From: Porticoccaceae bacterium
Lineage (GTDB): Bacteria > Pseudomonadota > Gammaproteobacteria > Pseudomonadales > Porticoccaceae
DNA length: 34,504 nucleotides
Direction of reading: 5' to 3'
Assembly: GCA_024644585.1 (NCBI GenBank)
Contig: JAHEHM010000011.1
Coordinates: forward strand, 1-34,504
Under the pieces are notes generated by a model that was not told the origin of the DNA, made no database searches, and saw nothing but the letters and a program-made list of their open reading frames with translations. Positions 18,447 through 27,603 of the stretch are shown piece by piece. The position numbers and the translations under genes are program-made. Each line of letters begins with the position of its first letter. Positions within the stretch are counted from its first letter, which is position 1.

Positions 18447-18487
18447 TGGCGCCATATAAACCCAAACCATTCAACCGGACCTCTCCT

Positions 18488-19144
18488 ATGGCACTAGCCA
18501 TCTTTGATCTTGATAACACACTGATAGCCGGCGATAGCGATCATGGCTGGGGTGAATTTATGATCGAAAAGCGCCTAGTAGACCCGCAACATTACAAACA
18601 AATGAATGACCGCTTCTATGCAGATTATGAGGCGGGATGTTTAGATATTTTTGCTTACCTAGAATTTTCGCTTGAGCCACTGACAAAAATTCCACGACAA
18701 GAGCTTCAGAAATTACACCAAGAGTTCATGGTAAGCGTGATAGAACCCATGAAACTCGGCAAGGCTGAAGAGCTTATTAAGGCACACCGCGAGGCAGGGG
18801 ACCGTCTTCTAGTTATCACCTCAACCCATCGTTTTATTGTTGAGCCCATATGCCAGTGGCTTGGCATTGATGAAATTATTGCCACTGACTTAGAAGAAGT
18901 TAATGGCAACTACACCGGCAAGGTATCGGGCACACCGACATTTAAGGAAGGTAAAGTTATACGCTTTAATCAGTGGCTCAAAGAGCAGGGAGAAACGGAC
19001 GATCAGAGTTATTTCTATTCTGACTCTATTAATGACCTACCACTGTTACTTGAGGTCTCAAATCCAGTGGCCGTAGATCCTGACTCGGCGCTAAAAGCGC
19101 AAGCCGAGTCAAGAAATTGGGAAATAATCTCACTTAGGGACTAA
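18488..19144 (+). CDS. HAD-superfamily subfamily IB phosphatase (SerB/CicA-like)
   Basis: The 218-residue HAD hydrolase has motif I FDLDNTL (D7, D9), motif II VITST near 115, and motif IV SDSINDLPLL. It belongs to the IB group, whose members dephosphorylate small molecules such as phosphoserine or histidinol phosphate. The Pseudomonas gene beside rppH-ptsP is of the same kind and, as I recall, has been proposed as a histidinol-phosphate phosphatase, so the substrate here is open. ATG 18488 is preferred to a start at 18446 because the motif I strand normally begins the protein. It diverges from rppH over 142 nt and converges on gcvH. Confidence 0.88.
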   Translation: MALAIFDLDNTLIAGDSDHGWGEFMIEKRLVDPQHYKQMNDRFYADYEAGCLDIFAYLEFSLEPLTKIPRQELQKLHQEFMVSVIEPMKLGKAEELIKAHREAGDRLLVITSTHRFIVEPICQWLGIDEIIATDLEEVNGNYTGKVSGTPTFKEGKVIRFNQWLKEQGETDDQSYFYSDSINDLPLLLEVSNPVAVDPDSALKAQAESRNWEIISLRD

Positions 19145-19163
19145 AATCAATTAGCCCTTGAGC

Positions 19164-19553
19164 TTAGGCTTCTTCTAATAGCCCTTTATAACCCTCTGCA
19201 TCCAGCAAGGCAGAATAGTCTTTTTCTGAATCAACACGAACAGTAAACAACCAGCCATCTTCATAGGGACTGCCATTCACTAATTCCGGCTGATCCTCTA
19301 GACCAGAATTAACCTCAACCACCTCACCTGTAATAGGTGAATAAATATCTGATGCCGCCTTGACCGATTCGACAACCGCAACTTCTGCGCCTGCAGTAAC
19401 CTCGACTCCAATCTCGGGAAGCTCAATAAATACAATATCACCCAATGCGTCTTGAGCATGATCAGTAATACCAACAACAATCGTTCCATCACTTTCTAAT
19501 CTTGCCCATTCATGGCTATTTGCATATTTTAACTCTGCAGGAAAATCGCTCAC
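19164..19553 (-). CDS. gcvH: Glycine cleavage system H protein
   Basis: Lipoyl carrier that shuttles the aminomethyl group between the P, T and L proteins of the glycine cleavage complex. The 129 residues are the standard length, with the lipoylated lysine K65 in [34 protein letters not shown] is the family signature. No gcvT or gcvP lies nearby, so this gene is a solitary unit with its own promoter and upstream palindrome. An alternative role as a lipoyl relay to other enzymes is known for some solitary H proteins and cannot be excluded. Confidence 0.96.
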   Translation of the reverse strand: MSDFPAELKYANSHEWARLESDGTIVVGITDHAQDALGDIVFIELPEIGVEVTAGAEVAVVESVKAASDIYSPITGEVVEVNSGLEDQPELVNGSPYEDGWLFTVRVDSEKDYSALLDAEGYKGLLEEA

Positions 19554-19600
19554 ATCGCACCTCTATTTATTACTTAAAATTTAAACTAAATACAGCATAC

Positions 19601-19629
19601 ATTTTACTGTTGAATTGACATAAAGTTAA
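19601..19629 (-). promoter_or_regulatory. gcvH promoter
   Basis: Read on the minus strand: TTAACT (19624-19629), a 17-bp spacer and TAAAAT (19601-19606). Transcription should start near 19594, giving a leader of about 40 nt. That is too short for a glycine riboswitch. Confidence 0.6.
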
Positions 19630-19633
19630 TGCA

Positions 19634-19654
19634 AATTTAATGCACCATTAAATT
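19634..19654. promoter_or_regulatory. Palindromic operator candidate upstream of gcvH
   Basis: AATTTAATG-cac-CATTAAATT is a perfect 9-bp inverted repeat with a 3-bp centre, about 50 bp upstream of the predicted gcvH transcription start. Direct copies of TTAATGCA lie at 19626-19633 and 19637-19644, 11 bp apart. This position suits an activator. Confidence 0.45.
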
Positions 19655-19681
19655 ACTTCACTTATGTATAAATTAGACTGC

Positions 19682-20674
19682 TTACGGAACAATTTCCAGC
19701 GGAGGTTCATCCAAAGCCGCAAATTGTTCTCGAAGTGTCAGAATCTGGTCACTCCAATAACGTGGTGAGTTAAACCAAGGAAAGGCTCGAGGAAACGCTG
19801 GATCCTCCCAGCGACGGGCAATCCAGGCGCTATGGTTAATAATTCGCAAGGTTCTCAGCACCTCAATAAGCTTTAATTCACGCAACTCAAAATGATGGAA
19901 TTCGCTGTAGCCCTCAATGAGTTCTGTCATTTGGGCCTTTTGTTCATTTCTATCACCGGATAACAGCATCCACAAATCTTGCACCGCTGGCGCCATGCGA
20001 GCATCATCAAAATCCACAAAGTGAGGATTATCATCACGCCAGAGAATATTTCCTGAATGGCAGTCGCCATGCACTCTAATCCAATTGGGTTCGCCAAAAT
20101 CATCAAAAATTTCTTGGCATCGGTTTAACACATCGGGTACTAGGGAGTCGTAAGCGGCACGCAACTCTGAGGGGATAAATTGTTCGCTAATAATATTAAA
20201 TGACTCCCATCCAAATGTTTGAATATCTAATTTGGGACGAGAATCAAAAGGCTGGGTAGCGCCTATGGCATGAAAGCGCCCTAAAAGACGGCCCAAAATT
20301 AATAGATTATCCAGATTATCTAACTCTGGAGCATAACCCCCTCGGCGAGGGAACAGGGAAAATCTGAAGCCCTGATGAGTAAATAACGAAGAATCTTGAG
20401 CATTGACGAGTGGGCAAACCACCGGTAATTCTTGGTCCTGCAATTGAAAGCAAAACTGGTGCTCCTCTAAAATTTGCGCATCAGTCCAGCGATTAGGCCG
20501 ATAAAATTTTGCAATTAGGGGCACAGATTCATCAATACCCACCTGATAAACCCTATTCTCATAACTATTTAGCGCCAACAACCTGCCGTCAGTGATAAAA
20601 CCGCAGCTTTCAACAGCATCCATTATTGCATCGGGAGTTAGCGACTCAAAGGCATGGGGCTTTGGGTTTTCCAT
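19682..20674 (-). CDS. srkA: Stress response kinase A (YihE/RdoA family)
   Basis: Ser/Thr protein kinase with a choline-kinase-like fold, known in E. coli to counter toxin-linked death after stress. The 330 residues contain the catalytic loop IRVHGDCHSGNILWRDD and the metal-binding FVDFDDARMAPAVQDLW. E. coli SrkA has 328 residues. Two starts are possible. ATG 20692 overlaps the arfB stop. ATG 20674 has GAGGAA exactly 6 nt upstream and gives the family length, so it is preferred. The gene is the last of the DUF1653-arfB-srkA operon. Confidence 0.93.
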   Translation of the reverse strand: MENPKPHAFESLTPDAIMDAVESCGFITDGRLLALNSYENRVYQVGIDESVPLIAKFYRPNRWTDAQILEEHQFCFQLQDQELPVVCPLVNAQDSSLFTHQGFRFSLFPRRGGYAPELDNLDNLLILGRLLGRFHAIGATQPFDSRPKLDIQTFGWESFNIISEQFIPSELRAAYDSLVPDVLNRCQEIFDDFGEPNWIRVHGDCHSGNILWRDDNPHFVDFDDARMAPAVQDLWMLLSGDRNEQKAQMTELIEGYSEFHHFELRELKLIEVLRTLRIINHSAWIARRWEDPAFPRAFPWFNSPRYWSDQILTLREQFAALDEPPLEIVP

Positions 20675-20691
20675 GGAGTGTTCCTCAACCA

Positions 20692-21108
20692 TTAATGATC
20701 AATCCGCTTCGAGCGCATCGCTTTCTTTTGTCCATGTTGCGCTTTTTTATCCAGCCGCTTTCTTTGAGAGCTAAAAGTAGGCCTTGTTGCCTTGCGCGCT
20801 TTGGGTAATACGGCCACAGATTGAACCAATCGCTTGAGTCGCTCTAAGGCGGCCGATCGGTTCTTTTCCCAGCGTCGAAACTGCTGTGCCTTAATAATTA
20901 TAACGCCATCTTTGGTAATACGCTGATCCTTAAGAGCCTGCAATCTCTGCTTAAAGGCATCCGGCAGCGAAGAATTGTTAATATCAAACCTCAGATGAAC
21001 CGCGGACGATACCTTATTCACATTTTGACCACCAGGACCACTTGCACGAATAGCCGTTAATTCAATTTCCTCAAGGGGAATTGAAATAGATCGAGTAATA
21101 AATATCAC
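20692..21108 (-). CDS. arfB: Alternative ribosome-rescue factor, peptidyl-tRNA hydrolase ArfB (YaeJ)
   Basis: Frees ribosomes stalled at mRNA ends: its GGQ motif hydrolyses peptidyl-tRNA while a basic tail sits in the mRNA tunnel. The 138 residues include RASGPGGQNVNKVSSAVHLR with GGQ at 26-28. The lysine/arginine-rich tail (about 105-138, KARKATRPTFSSQRKRLDKK onward) is complete, which separates it from release factors 1 and 2. The start is GTG 21108, overlapping the DUF1653 stop as GTGA. srkA follows directly. Confidence 0.95.
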   Translation of the reverse strand: MIFITRSISIPLEEIELTAIRASGPGGQNVNKVSSAVHLRFDINNSSLPDAFKQRLQALKDQRITKDGVIIIKAQQFRRWEKNRSAALERLKRLVQSVAVLPKARKATRPTFSSQRKRLDKKAQHGQKKAMRSKRIDH

Positions 21109-21326
21109 TGCTCAGCCTGCTCCAAGAACTCAAACCTTGGTACCTGCTGACCATCCAGCTCAACTGTCTCAAGAAACATCTCAACCGGACGCACCCAAAG
21201 GTCTCCAGCGCCATACATTGGGCGATAGACCACTAGACTGGACCCGTTTTCACTGTGCTGAGCGACACCAAGGATATGATATTTATTACCCTTAAAATGT
21301 CTGTATATTCCCTGCTTAATATTCAA
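21105..21326 (-). CDS. DUF1653 family protein
   Basis: Small protein of unknown function. Its body matches the DUF1653 pattern: GIYRHFKGNKYHILGVAQHS, VVYRPMYG, LWVRPVEMFLETVE and VPRFEFL. I chose TTG 21326 (73 residues) because AGGAG (21335-21339) lies 8 nt upstream and family members start right before the IKxGxYRHYKG segment. GTG 21347 in the same frame would add 7 residues that contain the ribosome site. The stop overlaps the arfB start by 4 nt, so it is the first gene of a coupled operon. Confidence 0.88.
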   Translation of the reverse strand: MNIKQGIYRHFKGNKYHILGVAQHSENGSSLVVYRPMYGAGDLWVRPVEMFLETVELDGQQVPRFEFLEQAEQ

Positions 21327-21350
21327 AATTTTATCTCCTGTTGCCACGAC

Positions 21351-21466
21351 TTACGCATCTAGTACTTTGTAGGGATTCATAATGCCACTGGCATCAGATA
21401 TTTGTTTTGTTTTTTTGCCACATCAAGTACATCTTCAAAAAAAACCAATAATGCAGTATTTAATGA
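21351..21466 (-). pseudogene. Possible remnant of the C-terminal end of an FAD-linked oxidase gene
   Basis: Minus-strand reading ending in TAA (21351-21353) gives KKTKQISDASGIMNPYKVLD plus A, with a TGA at 21423-21425. This resembles the tail of FAD-linked oxidases (the DPxxIxNPxKV pattern). Shifting one base at the A7 tract (21410-21416) extends the reading upstream as FFEDVLDVAKK up to a TAG at 21467-21469. The match is short and made by eye. It could be chance, or what remains of a gene once upstream of DUF1653. Confidence 0.33.
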
Positions 21467-21634
21467 CTAAAACACCCCTAAAAACACCTTTTAATGAATA
21501 AAATAACCCAAAATTCGCAAAAACCAGAAAAAAGCAATACACTCAATATTAATGAGATGTGGAATTTTATTAATTTTACTCTCTTTGGGGATCTTTGGGT
21601 TTAATAATAAAAACATGAGTTCAAAGTGTTTATT

Positions 21635-21677
21635 CAGTCTGTAAGGACTGTTGTTTAAAGCATCATATTTTGATGCT
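21635..21677 (+). ncRNA. Two hairpins in the cold-shock gene leader
   Basis: CAGTC/GACTG (21635-21639 and 21646-21650) and AGCATCA/TGATGCT (21659-21665 and 21671-21677, 5-nt loop) lie shortly before the AGAGAGG ribosome site. Csp mRNAs often have structured, temperature-responsive leaders; that role is inferred here. Confidence 0.45.
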
Positions 21678-21700
21678 GTGGTATTTTAAGAGAGGTTGTT

Positions 21701-21913
21701 ATGTCAGGTGAAAGAGTTGCTGGCACTGTAAAGTGGTTTAATGATAGTAAAGGTTTTGGTTTTATTGAGCAGGAAGGCGGAAGTGACGTATTTGTTCACC
21801 ACAGTGCCATCCAAGCTGAAGGCTTCAAATCTTTGAAAGAGGGACAGGCCGTTACTATGGAAGTTATTGATGGCCAAAAAGGCCTTCAAGCAGAGAACGT
21901 AATAGCTGACTAA
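21701..21913 (+). CDS. Cold-shock protein, CspA family
   Basis: The 70-residue single cold-shock domain protein is a single-stranded nucleic acid binder and RNA chaperone. RNP1 (KGFGFI, residues 17-22) and RNP2 (VFVHH, 30-34) are intact, with the conserved [13 protein letters not shown] start. It has a strong AGAGAGG ribosome site and a structured leader, is monocistronic, and ends in a strong terminator. Which of the several Csp paralogues it is cannot be decided, so no symbol is given; whether it is cold-induced is not visible. Confidence 0.96.
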   Translation: MSGERVAGTVKWFNDSKGFGFIEQEGGSDVFVHHSAIQAEGFKSLKEGQAVTMEVIDGQKGLQAENVIAD

Positions 21914-21957
21914 GGCTGCATGATCGCTTTCAAAAAGTGGTAATGAATGTTCTTAAA

Positions 21958-21986
21958 AAGCCCTGACCATGTCAGGGCTTTTTTTA
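21958..21986. terminator. Intrinsic terminator of csp, possibly shared with rpmG
   Basis: AAGCCCTGAC (21958-21967) and GTCAGGGCTT (21971-21980) form a 10-bp stem with a CAT loop, followed by a T run to 21985. The minus strand also has a T tract, so it may stop rpmB-rpmG transcription too. Confidence 0.93.
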
Positions 21987-22033
21987 TACTTTCAAAAAAG
22001 AACTTTAAAGTAAGGCAGAAAGCCAAACAGAAA

Positions 22034-22201
22034 CTACTTAATTTTAGCTTCTTTATAGATAACGTGCTTACGGATGGTTGGATCGTATTTTTTGATCTCC
22101 ATCTTGTCAGGCGTGTTACGCTTGTTTTTGTCCGTAGTATAAAAGTGTCCTGTACCGGCGCTAGACACTAAGCGGATTTTTTCTCGAGCTGATTTAGCCA
22201 T
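22034..22201 (-). CDS. rpmG: 50S ribosomal protein L33
   Basis: The 55-residue protein reads [20 protein letters not shown], then [20 protein letters not shown] and ends KEAKIK, the standard bacterial L33. No zinc-ribbon cysteines are present, so it is the zinc-free form. It follows rpmB after 11 nt as in E. coli and Pseudomonas. It is too short for many gene callers but is well supported. Confidence 0.97.
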   Translation of the reverse strand: MAKSAREKIRLVSSAGTGHFYTTDKNKRNTPDKMEIKKYDPTIRKHVIYKEAKIK

Positions 22202-22212
22202 TTCTGGATCCT

Positions 22213-22449
22213 CTAGATTTTCTCGCCGTTAGCACGAAGGCTGGCAAGAACGTTTTCGATACCATTTTTATCAATAATGCGCATGCCTTTTGTTGATACG
22301 CGCAATTTAACGAATCTTTTTTCAGACTCAATCCAAAAACGATGTGTGTGCAAGTTTGGCTCAAAGCGACGACGTGTTCTGTTCTTCGCGTGAGATACGT
22401 TATTTCCAGCCATTGGGCGCTTACCCGTGACCTGACATACTTTAGACAT
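22213..22449 (-). CDS. rpmB: 50S ribosomal protein L28
   Basis: The 78-residue L28 begins [20 protein letters not shown] and contains [21 protein letters not shown] 22449 is the family start and has GAGG about 8 nt upstream; a longer reading from 22494 is not supported. The single early cysteine is the C-negative, zinc-independent type. It leads the rpmB-rpmG operon from its own promoter and lies downstream of radC, the usual order. Confidence 0.97.
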   Translation of the reverse strand: MSKVCQVTGKRPMAGNNVSHAKNRTRRRFEPNLHTHRFWIESEKRFVKLRVSTKGMRIIDKNGIENVLASLRANGEKI

Positions 22450-22555
22450 TGTTGCTGCCTCTTGTTTGCAGTTTGTGCTTTGAGCAATACTCAAAAGCTA
22501 CTTGAATTTATTTCCCAACAACCTTAACTACAGGCCGACTTTTAAGGAGGCGCGT

Positions 22556-22584
22556 TTTATACCAGAAAGGCTATCTTGAAGCAA
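22556..22584 (-). promoter_or_regulatory. rpmB-rpmG promoter
   Basis: On the minus strand: TTGCTT (22579-22584), a 17-bp spacer and TATAAA (22556-22561), followed by the GC-rich discriminator ACGCGCCTCC. Such discriminators are typical of ribosomal promoters repressed by ppGpp/DksA. The leader to ATG 22449 is about 100 nt. Confidence 0.7.
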
Positions 22585-22693
22585 ACAAAAAGCGATAATT
22601 AACCCATAAATGCGCTGTTTTTTGCCAACAGCTGTTTTTTTCAAATACTTAAGACAAAAAGTGTCTAGGGCTCGTCCTTTGACGACAAGCAAT

Positions 22694-23368
22694 CTAAAGC
22701 TTGCCTAGCTGGCCTAATGAAACGATTTCTCCCTTGCCAATCACAAAATGATCTAGCAGCTTAATATCCAAAATACCTAGGGCGGCCTTTAACTTTTTGG
22801 TAATAGAAATATCTGCCTTGCTTGGCTCAGCATTTCCACTGGGATGATTGTGGGCAACAATAACTGCTGCGGCATTTTTTTGCAGTGCCACTTTGCATAC
22901 CTCTCTGGGATAAACGCTGGCCGAATTAATAGTCCCCTGAAATAGCTCAGAAAAATCAATCAACCTATGCTTAGTATCTAAGCTCAGCATCACAAAAACC
23001 TCACGATGATAATTGCGCATCTGTACCGCCAAGTAATCCATGACCTCATCTGGGCTACTAAAAACATCAGTAACCGTAAGTCGCTCGCTTAAATATCGCT
23101 TGGTGAGCTCTAAGCTAGCCTGTAGCTGACAATATTTTGCCTCTCCCAGACCCTTGCTGTTGCAGAAATCTGCTTTGCCTGCGGCTAGCAACGGCGCTAA
23201 CCCACCAAACTGATCGAGCAGTGACTGCGCCATAGCTTTTGCATCCACACCCTGGTAACCCACGCGTAAAAAAATGGCCAATAACTCAGCGTTGGTGAGC
23301 GCATCCGGTCCTTTTTTTAGCAATTTCTCTCTTGGCCTATCATCCAGTGGCCATTTCCTTATAGACAC
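22694..23368 (-). CDS. radC: RadC family JAMM-motif protein
   Basis: The 224 residues have an N-terminal helix-hairpin-helix region (about 20-90; GPDALTNAELLAIFLRVG, SKGLGEAKY) and a C-terminal JAB/MPN metalloprotease-like domain. Its JAMM signature is HNHPSG (173-178) with D186, and the upstream acid is in the ELFQGTINSASVYPREV region. The name is historical; a repair role is not established. This is the chromosomal copy at the standard radC-rpmB-rpmG place, divergent from coaBC across 78 nt. Confidence 0.94.
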   Translation of the reverse strand: MSIRKWPLDDRPREKLLKKGPDALTNAELLAIFLRVGYQGVDAKAMAQSLLDQFGGLAPLLAAGKADFCNSKGLGEAKYCQLQASLELTKRYLSERLTVTDVFSSPDEVMDYLAVQMRNYHREVFVMLSLDTKHRLIDFSELFQGTINSASVYPREVCKVALQKNAAAVIVAHNHPSGNAEPSKADISITKKLKAALGILDIKLLDHFVIGKGEIVSLGQLGKL

Positions 23369-23446
23369 AGCAAGTCCTTTTCTACTATAGAATTTTGTCT
23401 CGAAATGTTATCTTAGCCTCAAATTGAAGCTCTGTTTGGAGTATTA

Positions 23447-24643
23447 ATGAGTAGTCTGTCACAAAAACGCATTATTTTAGGGATCACTGGCGGTATTGCA
23501 GCCTATAAGAGCGCTGAAATTACGCGTCGCCTTCAAGATGAGGGTGCCGAGGTTCGTGTTGTAATGAGCGAATCGGCTCAAGAATTTATTCGCCCCCTGA
23601 CACTTCAAGCTCTAAGTGGTAACCCAGTGCATACGGACTTACTGGATCCCGAGGCCGAAGCTGCTATGGGCCATATTGAGCTAGCACGCTGGGCTGACCT
23701 TGTTCTGATCGCACCTGCAACGGCGAATTTTGTTGCCACACTAAATCAGGGAAGCGCCAATGATCTAATGAGCTCAATTTGCCTGGCAACCACAGCACCC
23801 GTCATGATAGCCCCCGCCATGAATCAGGCTATGTGGTCAAACAGCGCCTCTCAACAAAATATTGAAAACCTCAAACAGCGTGAAGTGCTCATTCTAGAGC
23901 CTGACAACGGCATTCAAGCCTGTGGTGATGTTGGTCCAGGAAGGCTCCCTCAACCTGAGACGATCGTACAGCAAGTCGCTTCAGTTTTTAAAACCGGTGA
24001 AATGACGGGTAAAAAAGTCGTAATTACCGCTGGTCCTACTCGGGAGGCCATAGATCCTGTGCGATATATTAGCAATCATAGCTCAGGAAAAATGGGCTAT
24101 GCCATTGCTGACGCAATGATTGACGCCGGGGCTGAAGTCACCCTTATTTCAGGGCCAGTGTCTCTTAAACAGCCAGACAGGTGCACGCTGGTTAGCGTTA
24201 CCTCTGCCCATGAAATGCTTGAAGCCGCCACAAAGGCAGTTCAAGGAACCGATATATTTATTTCTGCAGCCGCAGTAGCAGACTACTATATAACTGAGAC
24301 CTCTGATCAAAAAATTAAGAAAAAAACCGATAAAATGACGCTAAATTTAGCGAAAACACCAGATATTGTGAGTATCGTTAAGGAAAATAACCCTAAGTTG
24401 TTTGTTTTAGGGTTCGCCGCAGAAACTCAGAAAGTTGAGCAATATGCCCGTGAAAAGTTAGCCAGCAAAAATTTAGATGCCATCGTTGCCAACGATGTTT
24501 CACGGGAGGATATTGGCTTCAATTCGGATGACAATGAGGCCCTATGGGTGGAGCAAGAATCAACCCATCACTTTAGTAAATGCAACAAAGCCCAATTAGC
24601 TAGAGACTTAGTCGCGTTACTGGCAACTAAGTTAGAATTATAG
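23447..24643 (+). CDS. coaBC: Bifunctional phosphopantothenoylcysteine decarboxylase/phosphopantothenate-cysteine ligase
   Basis: Two consecutive steps of coenzyme A synthesis. The N-terminal FMN-dependent CoaC half (about 1-185) has GITGGIAAYKSAEITRRL, the catalytic histidine H76 in AMGHIELARWAD, APATANF, the substrate-clamp PAMNQAMW and the catalytic cysteine in QACGDVGPGRLPQ. The CoaB half (about 190-398) has ITAGPTREAIDPVRYISNHS, the SAAVADY motif and KIKKK. The 398 residues fit (E. coli 406). It starts the coaBC-algC-argB-slmA operon; algC follows after 27 nt and dut, expected here in Pseudomonas, is absent. Confidence 0.97.
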   Translation: MSSLSQKRIILGITGGIAAYKSAEITRRLQDEGAEVRVVMSESAQEFIRPLTLQALSGNPVHTDLLDPEAEAAMGHIELARWADLVLIAPATANFVATLNQGSANDLMSSICLATTAPVMIAPAMNQAMWSNSASQQNIENLKQREVLILEPDNGIQACGDVGPGRLPQPETIVQQVASVFKTGEMTGKKVVITAGPTREAIDPVRYISNHSSGKMGYAIADAMIDAGAEVTLISGPVSLKQPDRCTLVSVTSAHEMLEAATKAVQGTDIFISAAAVADYYITETSDQKIKKKTDKMTLNLAKTPDIVSIVKENNPKLFVLGFAAETQKVEQYAREKLASKNLDAIVANDVSREDIGFNSDDNEALWVEQESTHHFSKCNKAQLARDLVALLATKLEL

Positions 24644-24670
24644 AATCTAGATAACTGAGAAAATTTTATT

Positions 24671-26973
<2,303 letters not shown>

Positions 26974-26986
26974 ATGGAGACGACGG

Positions 26987-27571
26987 ATGGTAGCCAAGCG
27001 AAGCGCCAGATCTCAGGATATTCTTCAGGCTCTAGCCTTAATGCTAGAGTCTTCTCGCGGCCGCATCACAACTGCCGCTCTAGCCGCCGAACTCAAATGC
27101 TCGGAAGCGGCTTTATATCGGCACTTCCCCAGTAAAACTCGCATGTTTGAGAGCCTGATAGCGTTTATTGAAGAAACTATTTTTGCTCGAGTGAATGGCA
27201 TACTCAATGACGAACCCGATGCAATTAATCAGTGCTACAGAATCATCAGTTTGACGCTGGCTTTTACTGAAAAAAACCCCGGTATTAGCCGCCTACTTAA
27301 TGGCGATGCCTTGGCTGGCGAGAATGAAAGACTACAGCAGCGGGTCGCACAGCTTTTTAACCGCCTTGAGACTCAGTTAAAACAAATTCTTAGAGAAGCC
27401 GAACTTAGCCAACAGCTGGATATCAAACCCTCTATAACTATTGCGGTAGATCTTATGATGAGTCTGCTAGAAGGCAAAATTAGTCAGTTTGTTCGCAGTG
27501 ACTTTAAACAGGCACCCACCCAACACTGGCCAGAGCAATGGGCGCTAATGGAAAATCAATTATTTAATTAA
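26987..27571 (+). CDS. slmA: Nucleoid occlusion factor SlmA (TetR family)
   Basis: DNA-binding protein that stops FtsZ ring formation over the nucleoid. The 194 residues have the TetR helix-turn-helix at about 15-55 (ITTAALAAELKCSEAALYRH then FPSKTRMFESLIAFIEE) and a C-terminal dimer/FtsZ domain ending VDLMMSLLEGKISQFVRSDF. It matches E. coli SlmA (198) better than ligand-sensing TetR proteins. GGAGA precedes the ATG, and it is the last gene of the coaBC operon. It converges on the membrane gene at 27604 without a clear terminator. Confidence 0.94.
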   Translation: MVAKRSARSQDILQALALMLESSRGRITTAALAAELKCSEAALYRHFPSKTRMFESLIAFIEETIFARVNGILNDEPDAINQCYRIISLTLAFTEKNPGISRLLNGDALAGENERLQQRVAQLFNRLETQLKQILREAELSQQLDIKPSITIAVDLMMSLLEGKISQFVRSDFKQAPTQHWPEQWALMENQLFN

Positions 27572-27603
27572 TCCATAGCCGTTATTTATATCTAGCCCTA
27601 AAT

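Larger units (their letters stand above)
21327..21700. other. Gene-free stretch between DUF1653 and csp
   Basis: AT-rich. It holds the DUF1653 ribosome site (21335-21339), the possible oxidase remnant (21351-21466), a low-complexity A/T part (about 21470-21570) and the csp leader (about 21600-21700). A weak promoter candidate for csp is TTTACT (21575-21580) and TTTAAT (21600-21605) with a long 19-bp spacer. No further gene is supported. Confidence 0.6.

Noticed and set aside
19554-19681. Glycine riboswitch upstream of gcvH
   Set aside because: The predicted leader is only about 40 nt and the gap has no paired glycine aptamer features.
21947-22171. 74-residue plus-strand frame downstream of csp
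   Set aside because: Starts ahead of the csp terminator and runs antisense through rpmG; not a plausible gene.
22194-22487. 97-residue minus-strand frame overlapping rpmB
   Set aside because: Shadow of rpmB in another frame; rpmB itself is a clear L28.
22614-22641. Terminator-like hairpin on the plus strand (GCTGTT/AACAGC followed by T run)
   Set aside because: No plus-strand gene precedes it after the csp terminator; the T run is offset by TG and the stem is short, so it is probably chance in an AT-rich gap.
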